A stretch of 64,000 nucleotides of DNA from Rotaria sordida (lineage: Eukaryota > Rotifera > Eurotatoria > Philodinida > Philodinidae), in NCBI GenBank assembly GCA_905250125.1, contig CAJNOL010000212.1:62001-126000 (forward strand). Reading direction: 5' to 3'. The notes under the pieces are model-generated. The model worked only from the letters and a program-made list of their open reading frames with translations. It searched no databases and was not told the origin of the DNA. Of the stretch, positions 25,237-35,635 are shown one piece after another. The translations under genes and the position numbers were made by a program. Every line of letters starts with the position of its first letter. Within the stretch, counting starts at the first letter, position 1.

Positions 25237-25585
25237 TAGAGTCCATCGGGTCCATGATTTTTTGCACCAGACTTGGGTCCGATCGGTTAAGTTTTTTTCT
25301 GAACCCAGACCCGTCTGATTAATTTTTTTTACACCCTAACCCGGATCCGGTTCATCAAAATTTTCTGATCCAAATCCAACTGATTAATTCTTTGTTGATT
25401 TGAACATGAATCACACGTTTGAGACCCTTAGTGAGAATGAACAGAAATTAAAGAAAACAATTAAAAATTATTATGTATAGTGGATGTTTTTCCTTATCAA
25501 TAAAGATTTAAAGATCCGGACCCAATAAATTCAAAATTTACAGCCTCGAATCCGCTTGGACCCGGATCAGACCCGACGGACTCTA
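25237..25585. mobile_element. hAT-like MITE (349 bp) with TAGAG termini
   Basis: The left end is TAGAGTCCATCGGGTCC and the inverse of the right end is TAGAGTCCGTCGGGTC. Flanks ATCGTACG (25229-25236) and GTCGTAAG (25586-25593) match at 6 of 8 positions, consistent with a decayed 8-bp duplication. The TAGAG start fits the hAT terminal consensus YARNG. Internal repeats of GGGTCCGGATC-like words are GC-richer than the surroundings. No coding frame is present. Confidence 0.7.
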
Positions 25586-25593
25586 GTCGTAAG

Positions 25594-25956
25594 AATAAAA
25601 ATAAAATTTACTTTTTCATTATTGAACATACTAATTCACAAGTGGAAATTTTCTCGTTTTTAAGAAAGCCAATTCCATTGTATTTCTTAAGAATGAATGA
25701 AACATTGATTTGCTTACGTTTTTTCTTTATCATTATTGGTGTACTATTTCTTTTCCTTTTTTTATTTTCGTTTTTCTACGTTTTGTCTATGTAAACATGC
25801 TGATAATACAGTAATATGATCTAAGTAGTTGAATTAAGACAATTTATCAATAGATGGAGAAAGTACAAATAATGATCATGAGTAATAACAGACCTATATA
25901 AAATAAAATTGTCTAACCATTAGACAAATACATTTTCAACATATTTCTCGAGTCTT
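25594..25956. other. Intergenic, upstream of the Ly6/uPAR-like gene
   Basis: This AT-rich sequence precedes the signal-peptide exon. It presumably includes the promoter of the gene starting at 25957, but no defined element can be pointed to. Confidence 0.4.
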
Positions 25957-26441
25957 ATGGACAGATTATTACTGATTGTTGTATTGATCTTCTTAGTTTA
26001 CTTTCCTGGTTTGTCATTAATTTTTTGTTTTCAAATAATCTTCTCGTTTCTATCACAGGCAATATTGATGGAAATGAATGTTATAATTGTTTAAGTTCAT
26101 GTCCTGACCCATTCAATAAAACGAATGCTATAGTACTGGAATCACCATTTACATGGTGTATAGTATGTATCTATGATCATATTTATTCGTTAAGTTTTTG
26201 TTTTTTTCCATAGAAATTTAAAACATCAAAAGCTCATGATTCGGTAGTGATTCGTTCTTTTGCACCGTATGGTTTATGTACTGAAAATAAATGTAAATCA
26301 TCTAATCATAATGATATCAAAGGAATTATGTGTTGTTGTAATTCACAATTATGTAATAATTCAAATACAACAACAATCTCATTAAGTTGTTTTATGGGAT
26401 TAATAATAATCAGTGCAATGAATTTAATTCTCAATGAATGA
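25957..26441 (+). CDS. Ly6/uPAR-like (three-finger) GPI-anchored protein, 127 aa, three exons
   Basis: Exons are 25957-26008, 26059-26162 and 26214-26441, with GT-AG introns of 50-51 bp and frame maintained. Residues 1-18 form a signal peptide (MDRLLLIVVLIFLVYFPG). The mature part has the CxxC start NECYNCLSSCPDPF. Later cysteines follow at WCI, GLCTENKC and the diagnostic C-terminal CCCNSQLCNN (the CCxxxxCN signature of LU domains). A hydrophobic tail LSCFMGLIIISAMNLIL with a short polar end fits GPI attachment. Proteins of this fold sit on the cell surface and act as receptors or modulators; the partner here is unknown. It heads a three-gene same-strand run of surface proteins. Confidence 0.85.
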
Positions 26442-26551
26442 CTTTATTTTTTTTGTCTTTTTTTGTTTTCATAGTCCTATATTTGTCTCTTTTTTCATAC
26501 GAGATAACTGACTAGTGATGATGTGTTATCTTGTATCATTTTAATAAAAAC

Positions 26552-26902
26552 ATGTTGACGCTTTTTCTGTTGATTTTTTTAACTGTTGGAGTATCCACAA
26601 TAAACGGTTATACTTGTACTTGTTGTTTTCCTGGTCAAGCACATACATGTCAAACACCTGCAATTCCTCTTTCTTCTTGTGCTAATTGTACAAGTGTTTT
26701 TTGTGCAAATCATGTAAAAGGATGTCAAAGTTCAACTCCATGTAAAGTTGAATGAAAATCGGGTTCAAGTTCAATAAGCACATCAACAAAAGGTTCTCCT
26801 TCAATGTCGACAATCAATACTATACCGAATAATGCACTTACTGTTGGAATTGGATTTATTATGATTTCTGTTGCTTTGACATTGTTGGCTTTTGTCAATT
26901 GA
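26552..26902 (+). CDS. Small Cys-rich surface protein with an in-frame TGA at codon 68
   Basis: ATG at 26552 begins a signal peptide (MLTLFLLIFLTVGVSTINGY) followed by a compact Cys-rich segment (TCTCCFPGQ, CANCTSVFCANH, TPCKVE). A TGA at 26753-26755 ends the frame after 67 residues. The same frame stays open beyond it for 48 codons to TGA at 26900: a Ser/Thr-rich stalk (KSGSSSISTSTKGSPSMST) and a hydrophobic tail VGIGFIMISVALTLLAFV. This is exactly the GPI-anchor architecture of the preceding gene. So one codon separates a secreted from an anchored form. Explanations: a disabling mutation, an unnoticed sequence error, or recoding. No short intron with usable splice sites removes the TGA. The function is unknown. 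Confidence 0.65.
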
Positions 26903-27052
26903 GTTTTTTTTTTAAAAAAAAGAAGATTTATATTGAAATAAAATAAATAAAACAAAAATTTCTTTACAGTTTTTACAAAATTTAGATTAAGAAAAAAAAG
27001 TAAACGAAACGTAAACACAAAAAAAAATTGCGCTTCGTACTTTGTTTTAATA

Positions 27053-28340
27053 ATGTATAAAATTTCTTATTTTCTTATTTTTTATTTTTTAATATCAAAT
27101 ATTCATGGAGAATGTTTAGAATTTAGTTATAATTCAGTAAAGAGTATTAAACAAACTTGTGAAATATTGATATCAAATCATAAAGGTTTTCAAAAATGTT
27201 TAAAATGTTCAATAAATAGACCAATGATACCGTTAGAAAATATAACAATAGCTCAAAATTGTTCACCTGTAGTCGAACTTCAATGTGTAGAATTTGATTT
27301 TAATGATACTCAAACATTTCTTAATTTTTCTCAGCAATATTGGAATGTAATCAATAAATTATTCGATAAAAATATATCAATAAAGAAAACATTGTCAAAT
27401 GGATTGTTTATAAATATTGCATATGATTCACTTGATGTATTAACTTTACAAACAATTCAATCATTTGAAACTATATCAAATCGAAATTTTAATGGTTTAA
27501 GATTAGTAATGAGAAATCGTGGTAATCGAACAAAACTTTATATTGATTCTAATATTCAAAATACAACATTTCGTGTTTTACAAATCTACATTCATTGTGG
27601 TGATACACAAGGCTGGAATATTTATAATTACGTTCATCATAGTAAAAATAAACAACAACCTAACTACATTGAATGCCAAATTCCTACTACAACATTGATT
27701 ACAACTACTCAATTGACAACAGCTATACGACATACTACATCTACCACATTCACTTTATCTACTACTACTACTACTACAGAAAATTCCAGAATACGTATTT
27801 CGTCTACCACTGATAAAACAACCACCACATACATATTATCTAGTAGTACTAAAAATCTCATACGTACTTCGACTACTACTAATAAACCAACTACTACATA
27901 CATTTTACCTAGTACTACTAAACATTTCAAACGTACTTCGTCTACTACTCATAAACCAATCACCACGTACAAATTATCTAGTACTACTAAAAAACTTAGA
28001 ATACCTACTTCATTTATTACTAATAAACCAACCACCACATACAAATTATCTAGCACTACTAAAGAACCCATACGTACTTCGACTACCACTCATAAACCAA
28101 CCACTACATACACATTAACTAGTACTACCGAAAATCTCATAAGTACTTCGATTATTACTACTACTGAACCAACCACCACATACATTTTACCTAGTACTAC
28201 TGAAAATCTCATACATACTTCATCTACTACTTATCAACCAATCACCACATACACTTTATCTAATACTACTGAAAACACTAGAATACTTACTTCGTCTACG
28301 ATTCTTGAAACAGAAACACAAATTACATTATCTCCAACTA

Positions 28341-28371
<31 letters not shown>

Positions 28372-28684
28372 TATTGTCGAATGCTGTAAGACTGAACAAT
28401 CATTAACGATTACTCTCTTAGTTACTATAACTACTAGAATTCATAGTTCTTCAAAATCGATAAAATCTACAAAACAAAATGAATCCAAACTAACTCTTAT
28501 TTTAAGTTTAGTTATAATTGGATGTTTACTATTATGTCTTTTGGTTGCCTTTATTTTATATATGTTACGCACCAGATATAATCGAAACGAAGAAAGACAA
28601 TTAAGTACATCATCTCATGTAATCGATTCAATAACAAATGCTGAAAGTGGAATATCAAGCAAATGGATTAGAAGCTCATTTTAA
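27053..28684 (+). CDS. Mucin-like single-pass membrane protein, 543 aa
   Basis: This is a single exon from ATG 27053. Residues 1-19 form a signal peptide (MYKISYFLIFYFLISNIHG). Residues about 20-205 form an ectodomain with conserved-looking cysteines (CLEFSYNS, CEILISNH, KCLKCS, NCSPVVELQCVEFDF) and NxT/S sites. Residues about 210-440 are a Thr/Ser tandem-repeat stalk with a ~22-24-residue unit of the form TTHKPTTTYxLSSTTKxxxRTS, expected to be O-glycosylated. A membrane segment follows near residues 478-503 (LTLILSLVIIGCLLLCLLVAF), then about 40 cytoplasmic residues. I do not recognise the ectodomain family. A broken second copy of the ectodomain lies at 29115-29410. The location next to Ly6-like genes suggests a surface-protein neighbourhood. 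Confidence 0.8.
27720..28300 (+). repeat. Coding tandem repeat (~66-72 bp unit)
   Basis: About eight imperfect units encode the Thr-rich stalk; each contains AAACCAACCACYACATACA and CTAGTACTACT-like words. Unit length varies, as expected for a repeat evolving by unequal exchange. Confidence 0.8.
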
Positions 28685-29114
28685 TTATTTTTATATTATA
28701 ACATAAGAGTGTTTTTTATTCTCTATTCGAAAAAGAATGAAGACTAAATATATCAAAAAATGTAACTAAAATTTCTCTACTTATGCTAGTCAAAAAGTCT
28801 CGAAAAGTTTGTAACGGCTTCTTCAGCTAACGTCAATGGCTTTTTTTTCATTCTTCGTACCTTATAAGCTAAAGTATAATACCTACTTTTTCATACAGAA
28901 CAATTCTTCATGTTTATCTTTAAAGAACAATAAACTCTATTGAAAGCTATCGAAGAAGAATTTTTAATTCTCAAGTAATGTACAATCGTTGATAAATCTA
29001 TTTCATCATATAATACGAAGTACTGTAGGGTATTAGAAATGTTTTGACATGATCTTCACTTCTTAAATTTGTAAATTTTATTCGTAGAGAATTATTATCG
29101 AATTTTTTATTTCG

Positions 29115-29410
29115 CAGTGTTTTCCAAAATGTTTGAATTGGTACATGAAAAAAAAATCTATGATATTATTAAAGAATATTACAATAGGTCAGAATTGTTC
29201 AGCATTCTTTGAACTTCAATGCGTAGAATTTCATTGTAATGATATTGAAACTTTTTGTTTTTCATTTCTAACATGAATATTATAAATAGATTCTCCATGA
29301 ATATGAAATATGATTAATTTAAAGAATCAATTCTGAAAATAATTTAGTCGTTTGATTATATATCAGATTAAAATCATCAAGATTTACGATTGATTATGAG
29401 AAATCGTACA
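29115..29410 (+). pseudogene. Decayed partial copy of the mucin-like ectodomain
   Basis: The order and spacing of blocks mirror the intact gene. TGTTTTCCAAAATGTTTGAA corresponds to 27186 onward. AATATTACAATAGGTCAGAA with TTGTTCAGC and AACTTCAATGCGTAGAATTT correspond to 27240-27298. TTATGAGAAATCGT corresponds to about 27505. Stops and indels break every frame, and the middle (27320-27470 equivalent) is largely lost. It is a 3'-flanking tandem duplicate that has decayed. Confidence 0.7.
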
Positions 29411-29860
29411 CCTACACCGAGGCTCAGGTACAGTACTGAATAAAAAGGCTCTTTTTATGTTTCGTAGAATATCCTAAAAGCTTCCTAGTATTCATTTTTT
29501 ATTTCTCACATCTATCACTGTCTCTTATTTATTTGTTTTGTGATAAAACAAATCATATTAAAAACTATTCAATACTATTATGAAAGTTATATATCGAATC
29601 AAACAAATTTAACTATTTCTCTACATTTTAAGTATCTTCTAAATCATCAATCTCTAAGCGTTATAGCTTACGATTATTTACAATAAACTTCAAACACAAT
29701 CGATTTAATAACAACATCATTCTATCAGTAGCTATAGTCGAAAGAATAGAAAAAAAAAGAATCTTTCCACGTGATACTTAGTAAGGTGTACTTGTGCAAA
29801 TAAACGATAAAAAGCTTAACAAATATTCTACTCTCTATCGACAGTATACGAGCCCAAAAA

Positions 29861-30832
29861 ATGGCTGAAAAAACTCCAATAACAATTGCTATAATGACTC
29901 CTGGTGATATGGTAAGAATAGTATTCATGTATTGTTTAGATTTTCTATTAATTTTTACTTTAAAGGGACATTCTATCGGTCAAGTTCTTCTTTCTTCAAT
30001 TAAAAATAAATTTCGTATAATTACAAATTTAACAGATCGTAGTGAACGTACACAAAAATTATCAAATTTAGCTGGTATTATTGATGTTAAAACAGATGAA
30101 GAAATTATACAACAAGCTGATTTTATTTTTTCTATTCTTGTTCCATCACAAGCAAATTCAGTTGCACAACGTTTTGCACCATTTCTAAACAAAAATAAAC
30201 ATATTATCTATGTTGATATGAATGCAATAGCGCCACAAACAGTCCGTTCTATAAGTACACTTTTTCCATATGGAAATTTTGTTGATGGTTGTATTATTGG
30301 TCCACCACCGGGTTCTCATGAACATATACCAATAGTGTATTTATCTGGTGAATATGCACAAAAAATAGCTGATCTATTTCAATTTACAGATTTAATAAAT
30401 GTATCTGTCATTGGAAATGAAATCGGTCAAGCAAGTGCATTAAAAATGTGCTATGCTTCGTTAAGTAAAGGAATAACTGCAATTGCTACTCAAGCATGTA
30501 TAACAGCAAAATTCTTTGGACTTGAAGAAGTATTTTTTAATGAATTAAAACAAAGTATGCCTAATATATTTGAAAAGTTAAATAAATCAATTCCACATAT
30601 GCCACCAAAAGCAGCAAGATGGGCAGGTGAAATGGAACAAATTGCAAAAACATTTGAAAATATCGGTTTATCTGAAAAAATGTTTCAAGGAGCTGCTGAA
30701 ACATATCAATTTATTGCTGAAAAAACACCATTAGGAAATGAAATAATTGAAGAAAGAAAACGAGGACAAACATTAAATGATGCTTTAGAAATAATGACTC
30801 AATCATTAAAGAAAAAAACCTATGATGAATAG
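29861..30832 (+). CDS. 6-phosphogluconate dehydrogenase-like NAD(P)-binding oxidoreductase (DUF1932 type), 305 aa, two exons
   Basis: Exons are 29861-29911 and 29966-30832. The 54-bp intron (GTAAGA...TTTAAAG) has no stop and is divisible by three, so the unspliced reading frame stays open. Splicing is favoured because it joins MTPGDM to GHSIG, rebuilding the nucleotide-binding loop of the Rossmann fold (ITIAIMTPGDMGHSIGQ). The first Gly of GxGxxG is Thr here. Further family features: ADFIFSILVPSQA after strand 4, YVDMNAIAPQTVRSI, VDGCIIGPPPG, and the C-terminal helical domain with GQASALKMCYASLSKG, which carries the lysine in the position conserved in beta-hydroxyacid dehydrogenases. The C-terminal part resembles the DUF1932 domain. 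Substrate is unknown; the sequence supports an NAD(P)-dependent 2- or 3-hydroxyacid dehydrogenase. Confidence 0.88.
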   Translation: MAEKTPITIAIMTPGDMVRIVFMYCLDFLLIFTLKGHSIGQVLLSSIKNKFRIITNLTDRSERTQKLSNLAGIIDVKTDEEIIQQADFIFSILVPSQANSVAQRFAPFLNKNKHIIYVDMNAIAPQTVRSISTLFPYGNFVDGCIIGPPPGSHEHIPIVYLSGEYAQKIADLFQFTDLINVSVIGNEIGQASALKMCYASLSKGITAIATQACITAKFFGLEEVFFNELKQSMPNIFEKLNKSIPHMPPKAARWAGEMEQIAKTFENIGLSEKMFQGAAETYQFIAEKTPLGNEIIEERKRGQTLNDALEIMTQSLKKKTYDE

Positions 30833-31767
30833 ATTTATTAATCACATTAAATGATTTCATTGTGGTATTTTTATTTAAAATAACAGATGATCAAAATTTT
30901 TTTAGACAAGATATTTATTTGCTTTTGACATTTTGTCCTGCTTGAAAGTATTTCAGACGAGCCAAAAACTATAGATCGCGACCAGATTTTGAATACGGAT
31001 TTAGAAATGTGGTGTCTATTTTTGTCCACAAGTAGTAAGGAACTTGTTGAAAGATCTGAAAAATTATTTTTAATAGCGAGACCACAAATTTTTGTTCATT
31101 CTATAAGTTCCTTTTAGCACATGCTAAAAATTATCGAAGTCAAAGTGTTTTTTCAAGAGATCCTTTAAAGATAAAATAATTGTCGATTTTTTAAAAATTA
31201 TTTTACTACTCTCAAAACAAAAATTGAGATGAAATTTCTAAGTACATATTCGAAAAGAGCACGAAATTTTCGTTCTAACTCATAGCTGTTGATTGCTCTG
31301 AAATATGTCAAAAGTGAACAAACATCTTGTCGAAAAACTTTTCGATCACTCATTATCATATATTTCTTTTCTTTTTCTCACAAAAAATTTTAAATAGAAT
31401 CATTCATACTTAATTATTTGAATTTTTAAAGAGTATGTCATTGACCTTGATCTATTCAATAAAGAAGATTAAGTTTTAATGTCATTTTGATTTTTTGTTT
31501 TTTCTTGCCTTCATTATAATAAATTCTCGTATACATACAATTGAAATAGATAGTTACAAATAACATGAAACTTTATTGAAGAGAAAGAAAAAGAATCGAA
31601 AAAAGTGCAAGAGAAGAAAAAGAAATTATCATGCACATGTTAATGTTTAAATAAATAAAACAAAAAACTTCTAGAAAATAAGATAAATGAGCATCGAAAG
31701 AACTAGAATGTGTTAATAAAGAAATGGCTGCATATTTCATATACATAGTTCATAATTTACATTGAAT
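30833..31767. other. Intergenic between convergent genes
   Basis: This is the 3' flank of two convergent genes (plus-strand dehydrogenase, minus-strand autophagy receptor). No additional gene, repeat or RNA is visible. Confidence 0.5.
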
Positions 31768-34700
31768 TTATGTAAAATGGTGTTCAATATGTTCGTTCTT
31801 TCCATCGAGTGTCATATGTGGTGGAAATTCCCAAAAACACATTGGACATTTACTTATTTCACCATCAGCATCATCAAATGTTCTTTGTAATGATGTATTT
31901 TCATTTTCTTGATCATTTTGATCTTCTTTTTTCGCTTGTTGAGGTTCATATCCATCACGAAGAATTGATTCTATTATTTCTTCATTATGAACAGATTCAT
32001 CTATTAAATTTTTTGTTGTTGATTTTTCTTGTGAATAATTCATTTCCATTTTATGTTCAAGTGCAGTATATTTTCGGTACAATGTTTTATATTCTTCAGC
32101 ACCAGCTGATAATCGTTCAGTTAAACCTTGAATTTCGTGTTGTAAATCATTCTAAAAAAAATGAAAAAACAGTAAGTCTTCATGAATAATGATGAAAACA
32201 CTTTTTAAAAAATTATCTATATCTAAAGATGGAACCGATCTGAAGTTCATACTGGTACGAAACTAATGAGTTGTCGTATTATTCCATCTATGGATAGAGT
32301 AATATTTGACATAGGCAACTTTCAACAAAGTTTCATTATACATTCTCGATGAGATAATAAGAGCAAAAAAACAAACAGACACACACCGGTATCGGTTCGA
32401 TCTCGAGCTATATCAATAAATGAGAAACAATATATTAAGTTCTAGAGATGGGAAGTAGGATAATCCTGCATATCTCTATTGAGCTCAAAAAAAATTTTTT
32501 TTTAAGAAAAAGGATATCTACAGAGAACAAAATATGTAAACTTTTGGCAGTAGAAAAGAGCTCAACTTACAATGAAATCTTTGTAAACAGTTAATTGTCG
32601 TTTAACTTCAATTTCACTTTTTTGATGTTTAACACAACGTTTTTCAATTTCGGTAAATGAAGTTTTTAATGTCATATAAGCTTGTTGGCATGAACTCATT
32701 TCATTTAATCGACTTTTTAATGATTCAATTTCATTTTGTGTCTAAAAAATAAATACGTATATAAAAAAAAAGGAATTTATTCTTTTCTTACTAATTCATT
32801 CTCTATACGACGTTGTTCATATAATTGATCTAATTCATTTTGTAATGTTTGTGTTAATTCATTATCTTGTTTAGATACTAATGATAAAGATTCATTGTTA
32901 ATTTTTAAAGAATTTATTTCTTCTTGTAATAAATTATTAGTTATCTTTAATGCATTGATTTCATCATCTTTTTGAGTCGATTGTTTTGAATATGTATCAA
33001 TATGTGTTTGAATTAATACTTGATTTTTTTCTGCTGTTAAACGAAAATCACGTATTTGTTGTTCAAGTAATGTTTGACGTTGATTTGATGTTTTTGTTAA
33101 TTCATTTGATTGCATTAAACGACGTTCTAAATCAATAATTTGTGTTGCTTGATCTTTTGTTAATTGTGATGTTATAGCTAATTGTGAACGAATTTGATTT
33201 GTTTCATTTAGAGTTTTACCATGAGAATCTTCAAGTGTACGACAACGTTCAGCATATTGTAAAGATTCAGCTTGATATTGATTACATAATGAACGACATG
33301 CATCATATTCAGTACGTAATTTTGATTCTAATTGTTGTCGTGATGATAATTCATCAATGGCTGTTTTATGTGATGCAATCAATGTCTAAGAAAATATTCA
33401 AAGTTTTATTTATTTGTATAACTAATGGCATAGTGTTCCTTTTTTTATCTCATAGTCTTATGAGGAAAGTTCTCCTATTGATTAATCATTTTTGAGTCGA
33501 GGAATGATGTATATGATGTAGGTCCATATGAGTTTTGAATATCATGAAAAGAGTTTGGAGTCTTAGCTTATTACTGTGTGCAGATACTACAAATTTACTG
33601 CCGTAGTCTCTCTCAGGAAAATTGATTTTTGAATTTCGATTTGAAATTTTGCAAAGAGGTAGATGTTAGTACGAATACTGTATTATGAAAGTTTTCAGTT
33701 CTTTTGATTTGCTTCTATACTGAAATACGAATATCAAATCTGTTGATTTACATAAGTGATGTGTAAAAGACATGCTTTTATCAACATAGGAACAGCAACA
33801 AGATCTGAAACTGTTCTTGTCAAAAGACTGCTTCTATACAAAGTTTTAAGTCGAAACTCAAAAATTAGTTTTCTTGATGTTCACCACGGTATTCATTAAA
33901 GATCCACCGTCAGTTTTTTATCTAGATTTTCCTTTCCGGAGAGGCGATTTAAAACTCCCGGGAAGATGAACAATTATTTTTGGTAGCATAGACACATAGT
34001 AAACTTTTTCCCACAATATAAGATCCTCTCTCAATTAATTTCTCAAAACAATTAGATCTTTAATTAGTGTATTTACATCAAAATTAACTTATCCGTGGTG
34101 AGTTTTCCTCGTTAATCAGAAAGAGATAAATTTATCTATTTAATATTATGAATAATTCTTTTGTTGACATATTTTAAAATGAATGATAATATTAATCATA
34201 TTTTTCTTGTTCTGACTAAACTTTGAAGATAAAAAAAAATGCTTTTGTTTTTTTTTTACATCGAAATTTTGTAATACTCAAATTTCGTAATTCTCTTTTT
34301 TTTTTATTCTTTCTAAGGAAATCTTATTTTTGACCTACTTGCATTTCATTATAAATTTTATGATTATGTTCTTTTGATTTAATTTCTAATAAATCTAATT
34401 TAGCTTTATATTCATCTTTTTGTAATTCTGATCGACGATTGAAATCTAATAATTGTCGATTTTCTTGACGTAATTTTTCTTCTGTTAACATTCGTCTTGT
34501 ATGTATAACAAGAAGATCACCATTATCATCATCAGCTAATGCAATAAGACCATCAGGTTTTGTTTTTCTTATTGGTTCATTTGATAATAAATCAATATCA
34601 TCGGATGCACAATTTAATTGAAATGGTATTGATGAACCAAGATTTTTTGTTTTATTTATAATATAACAAAATTGATAAAATTCATCATCAGTTACAGGTA

Positions 34701-35077
34701 ATGATGATGATGAAAATGTTGCTGTACCATGACGAGCTGAACCTGATGTTGTTGATGGATTAAATTGTACAGGAGCATATGCTACACATTCTTTAATATT
34801 TGTACAACCAACCTAGAAAAGAAAAGTATTTCGAATAAGACAAAAAAAAAAAAGTAAAGAAAATTCTTACTCGTAATAAACCAATTTGATCTTCGTCTGG
34901 GTTGACCTTGATATCATGTATAATAGTAAAAAAAGCTGTAACATCAGCACCTTTTACATATTGATCAGCAACATTTTCAAAAACAACTCGATCATCTTGT
35001 TGTCGTTCTAATGCATGATCAAGTGGCCAATTTAAATCTGAACTTGTGTCTGAACATTGATCATTAATGTCAGTCAT
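31768..35077 (-). CDS. TAX1BP1: TAX1BP1/CALCOCO-family autophagy receptor, 609 aa, five exons
   Basis: Exons (minus): 35077-34871, 34812-34339, 33385-32792, 32741-32571 and 32151-31768. All introns are phase 0 and GT-AG. Residues about 28-130 form a SKICH domain: VVFENVADQYVKGADVTAFF, IGLLRVGCTNIKECVAY and DDEFYQFCYIINKTKNLGSS, matching the family pattern of vertebrate TAX1BP1 and NDP52. Then comes GDLLVIHTRR, placed where family members carry the non-canonical LC3-interacting LVV motif. Residues about 190-550 are a long coiled coil. The last 30 residues are CPMCFWEFPP...EHIEHHF, the family's C-terminal ubiquitin-binding-type zinc finger (CxxC...HxxxH). In animals these proteins link ubiquitinated cargo to Atg8/LC3 and damp NF-kB signalling; here that is inference from domain order. 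Only one finger is present, as in CALCOCO1/2, whereas vertebrate TAX1BP1 has two. Confidence 0.88.
32443..32478. mobile_element. 36-bp hAT-terminus pair (deletion derivative) in an intron
   Basis: TAGAGATGGG at the left and CATATCTCTA at the right are inverted termini with almost nothing between. Flanks TTAAGTTC and TTGAGCTC agree at 6 of 8 positions, as expected for an aged 8-bp hAT duplication. It lies in the last intron of the TAX1BP1-like gene. Confidence 0.5.
33597..33893. mobile_element. Degenerate foldback element in the second intron of the TAX1BP1-like gene
   Basis: The left arm (GGAAAATTGATTTTTGAATTTCGATTTG and onward) and the inverse of the right arm (GAAAACTAATTTTTGAGTTTCGACTT) match at most positions over about 100 bp. 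The block TTTCGATTTGAAATTTTG and the following AGGTxxACTT are also found in the foldback at 38725, so the two look related. It is an old copy without coding capacity. Confidence 0.6.
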
Positions 35078-35635
35078 GATAGTTTATTTTTATTTTGTTC
35101 GGTGTATTTACGTACAAAACCAAAAAAGTCGATCTACAATAAAAACCATACAATTATATGAATATGCATAGACAAAATGTACTATGGACTATGAAAGTGC
35201 ATTCAGCGTATGACTAATGTGTGACCTACAATATGCATAACCTAATAAAGTTACAAAATGAATAAAATGAGACAAACATAAAGGAAAAGAACGACATATA
35301 AATGTATGAGAGACTGAATGAATCAATAATAATAACAAAACAAAAAGGTTTTTATATATTCTTATTTGAGTAAAATGATTATTCAGAGATATTGCATCAT
35401 ATAGAAGAAAAACATAGAAATTTCCAAATTAAATAAAAAGAATTTTTTTGATTCACTAAACAATATTCCGGATGATTCGAAAAAGCGACATCTTTTGGTT
35501 GAGTTTGATCATAATCGAGGCTGTTGATAATAACAAATAAAATGGTAGAGTATTTATAAGTTATCCATTTTTGGAAAACGTAGTTCATTTATTTACAACA
35601 ATTAACTGATATTAGACTATAATTAAAATATCATC
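35078..35635. other. Divergent intergenic region
   Basis: This 558-bp region separates the starts of the minus-strand TAX1BP1-like gene and the plus-strand calcineurin B gene, so it must hold both promoters. No TATA-like element can be assigned in such AT-rich DNA. Confidence 0.5.

Noticed and set aside
27709-27930. Minus-strand Val-rich frame
   Set aside because: It is the antisense shadow of the Thr-repeat stalk of the mucin-like gene.
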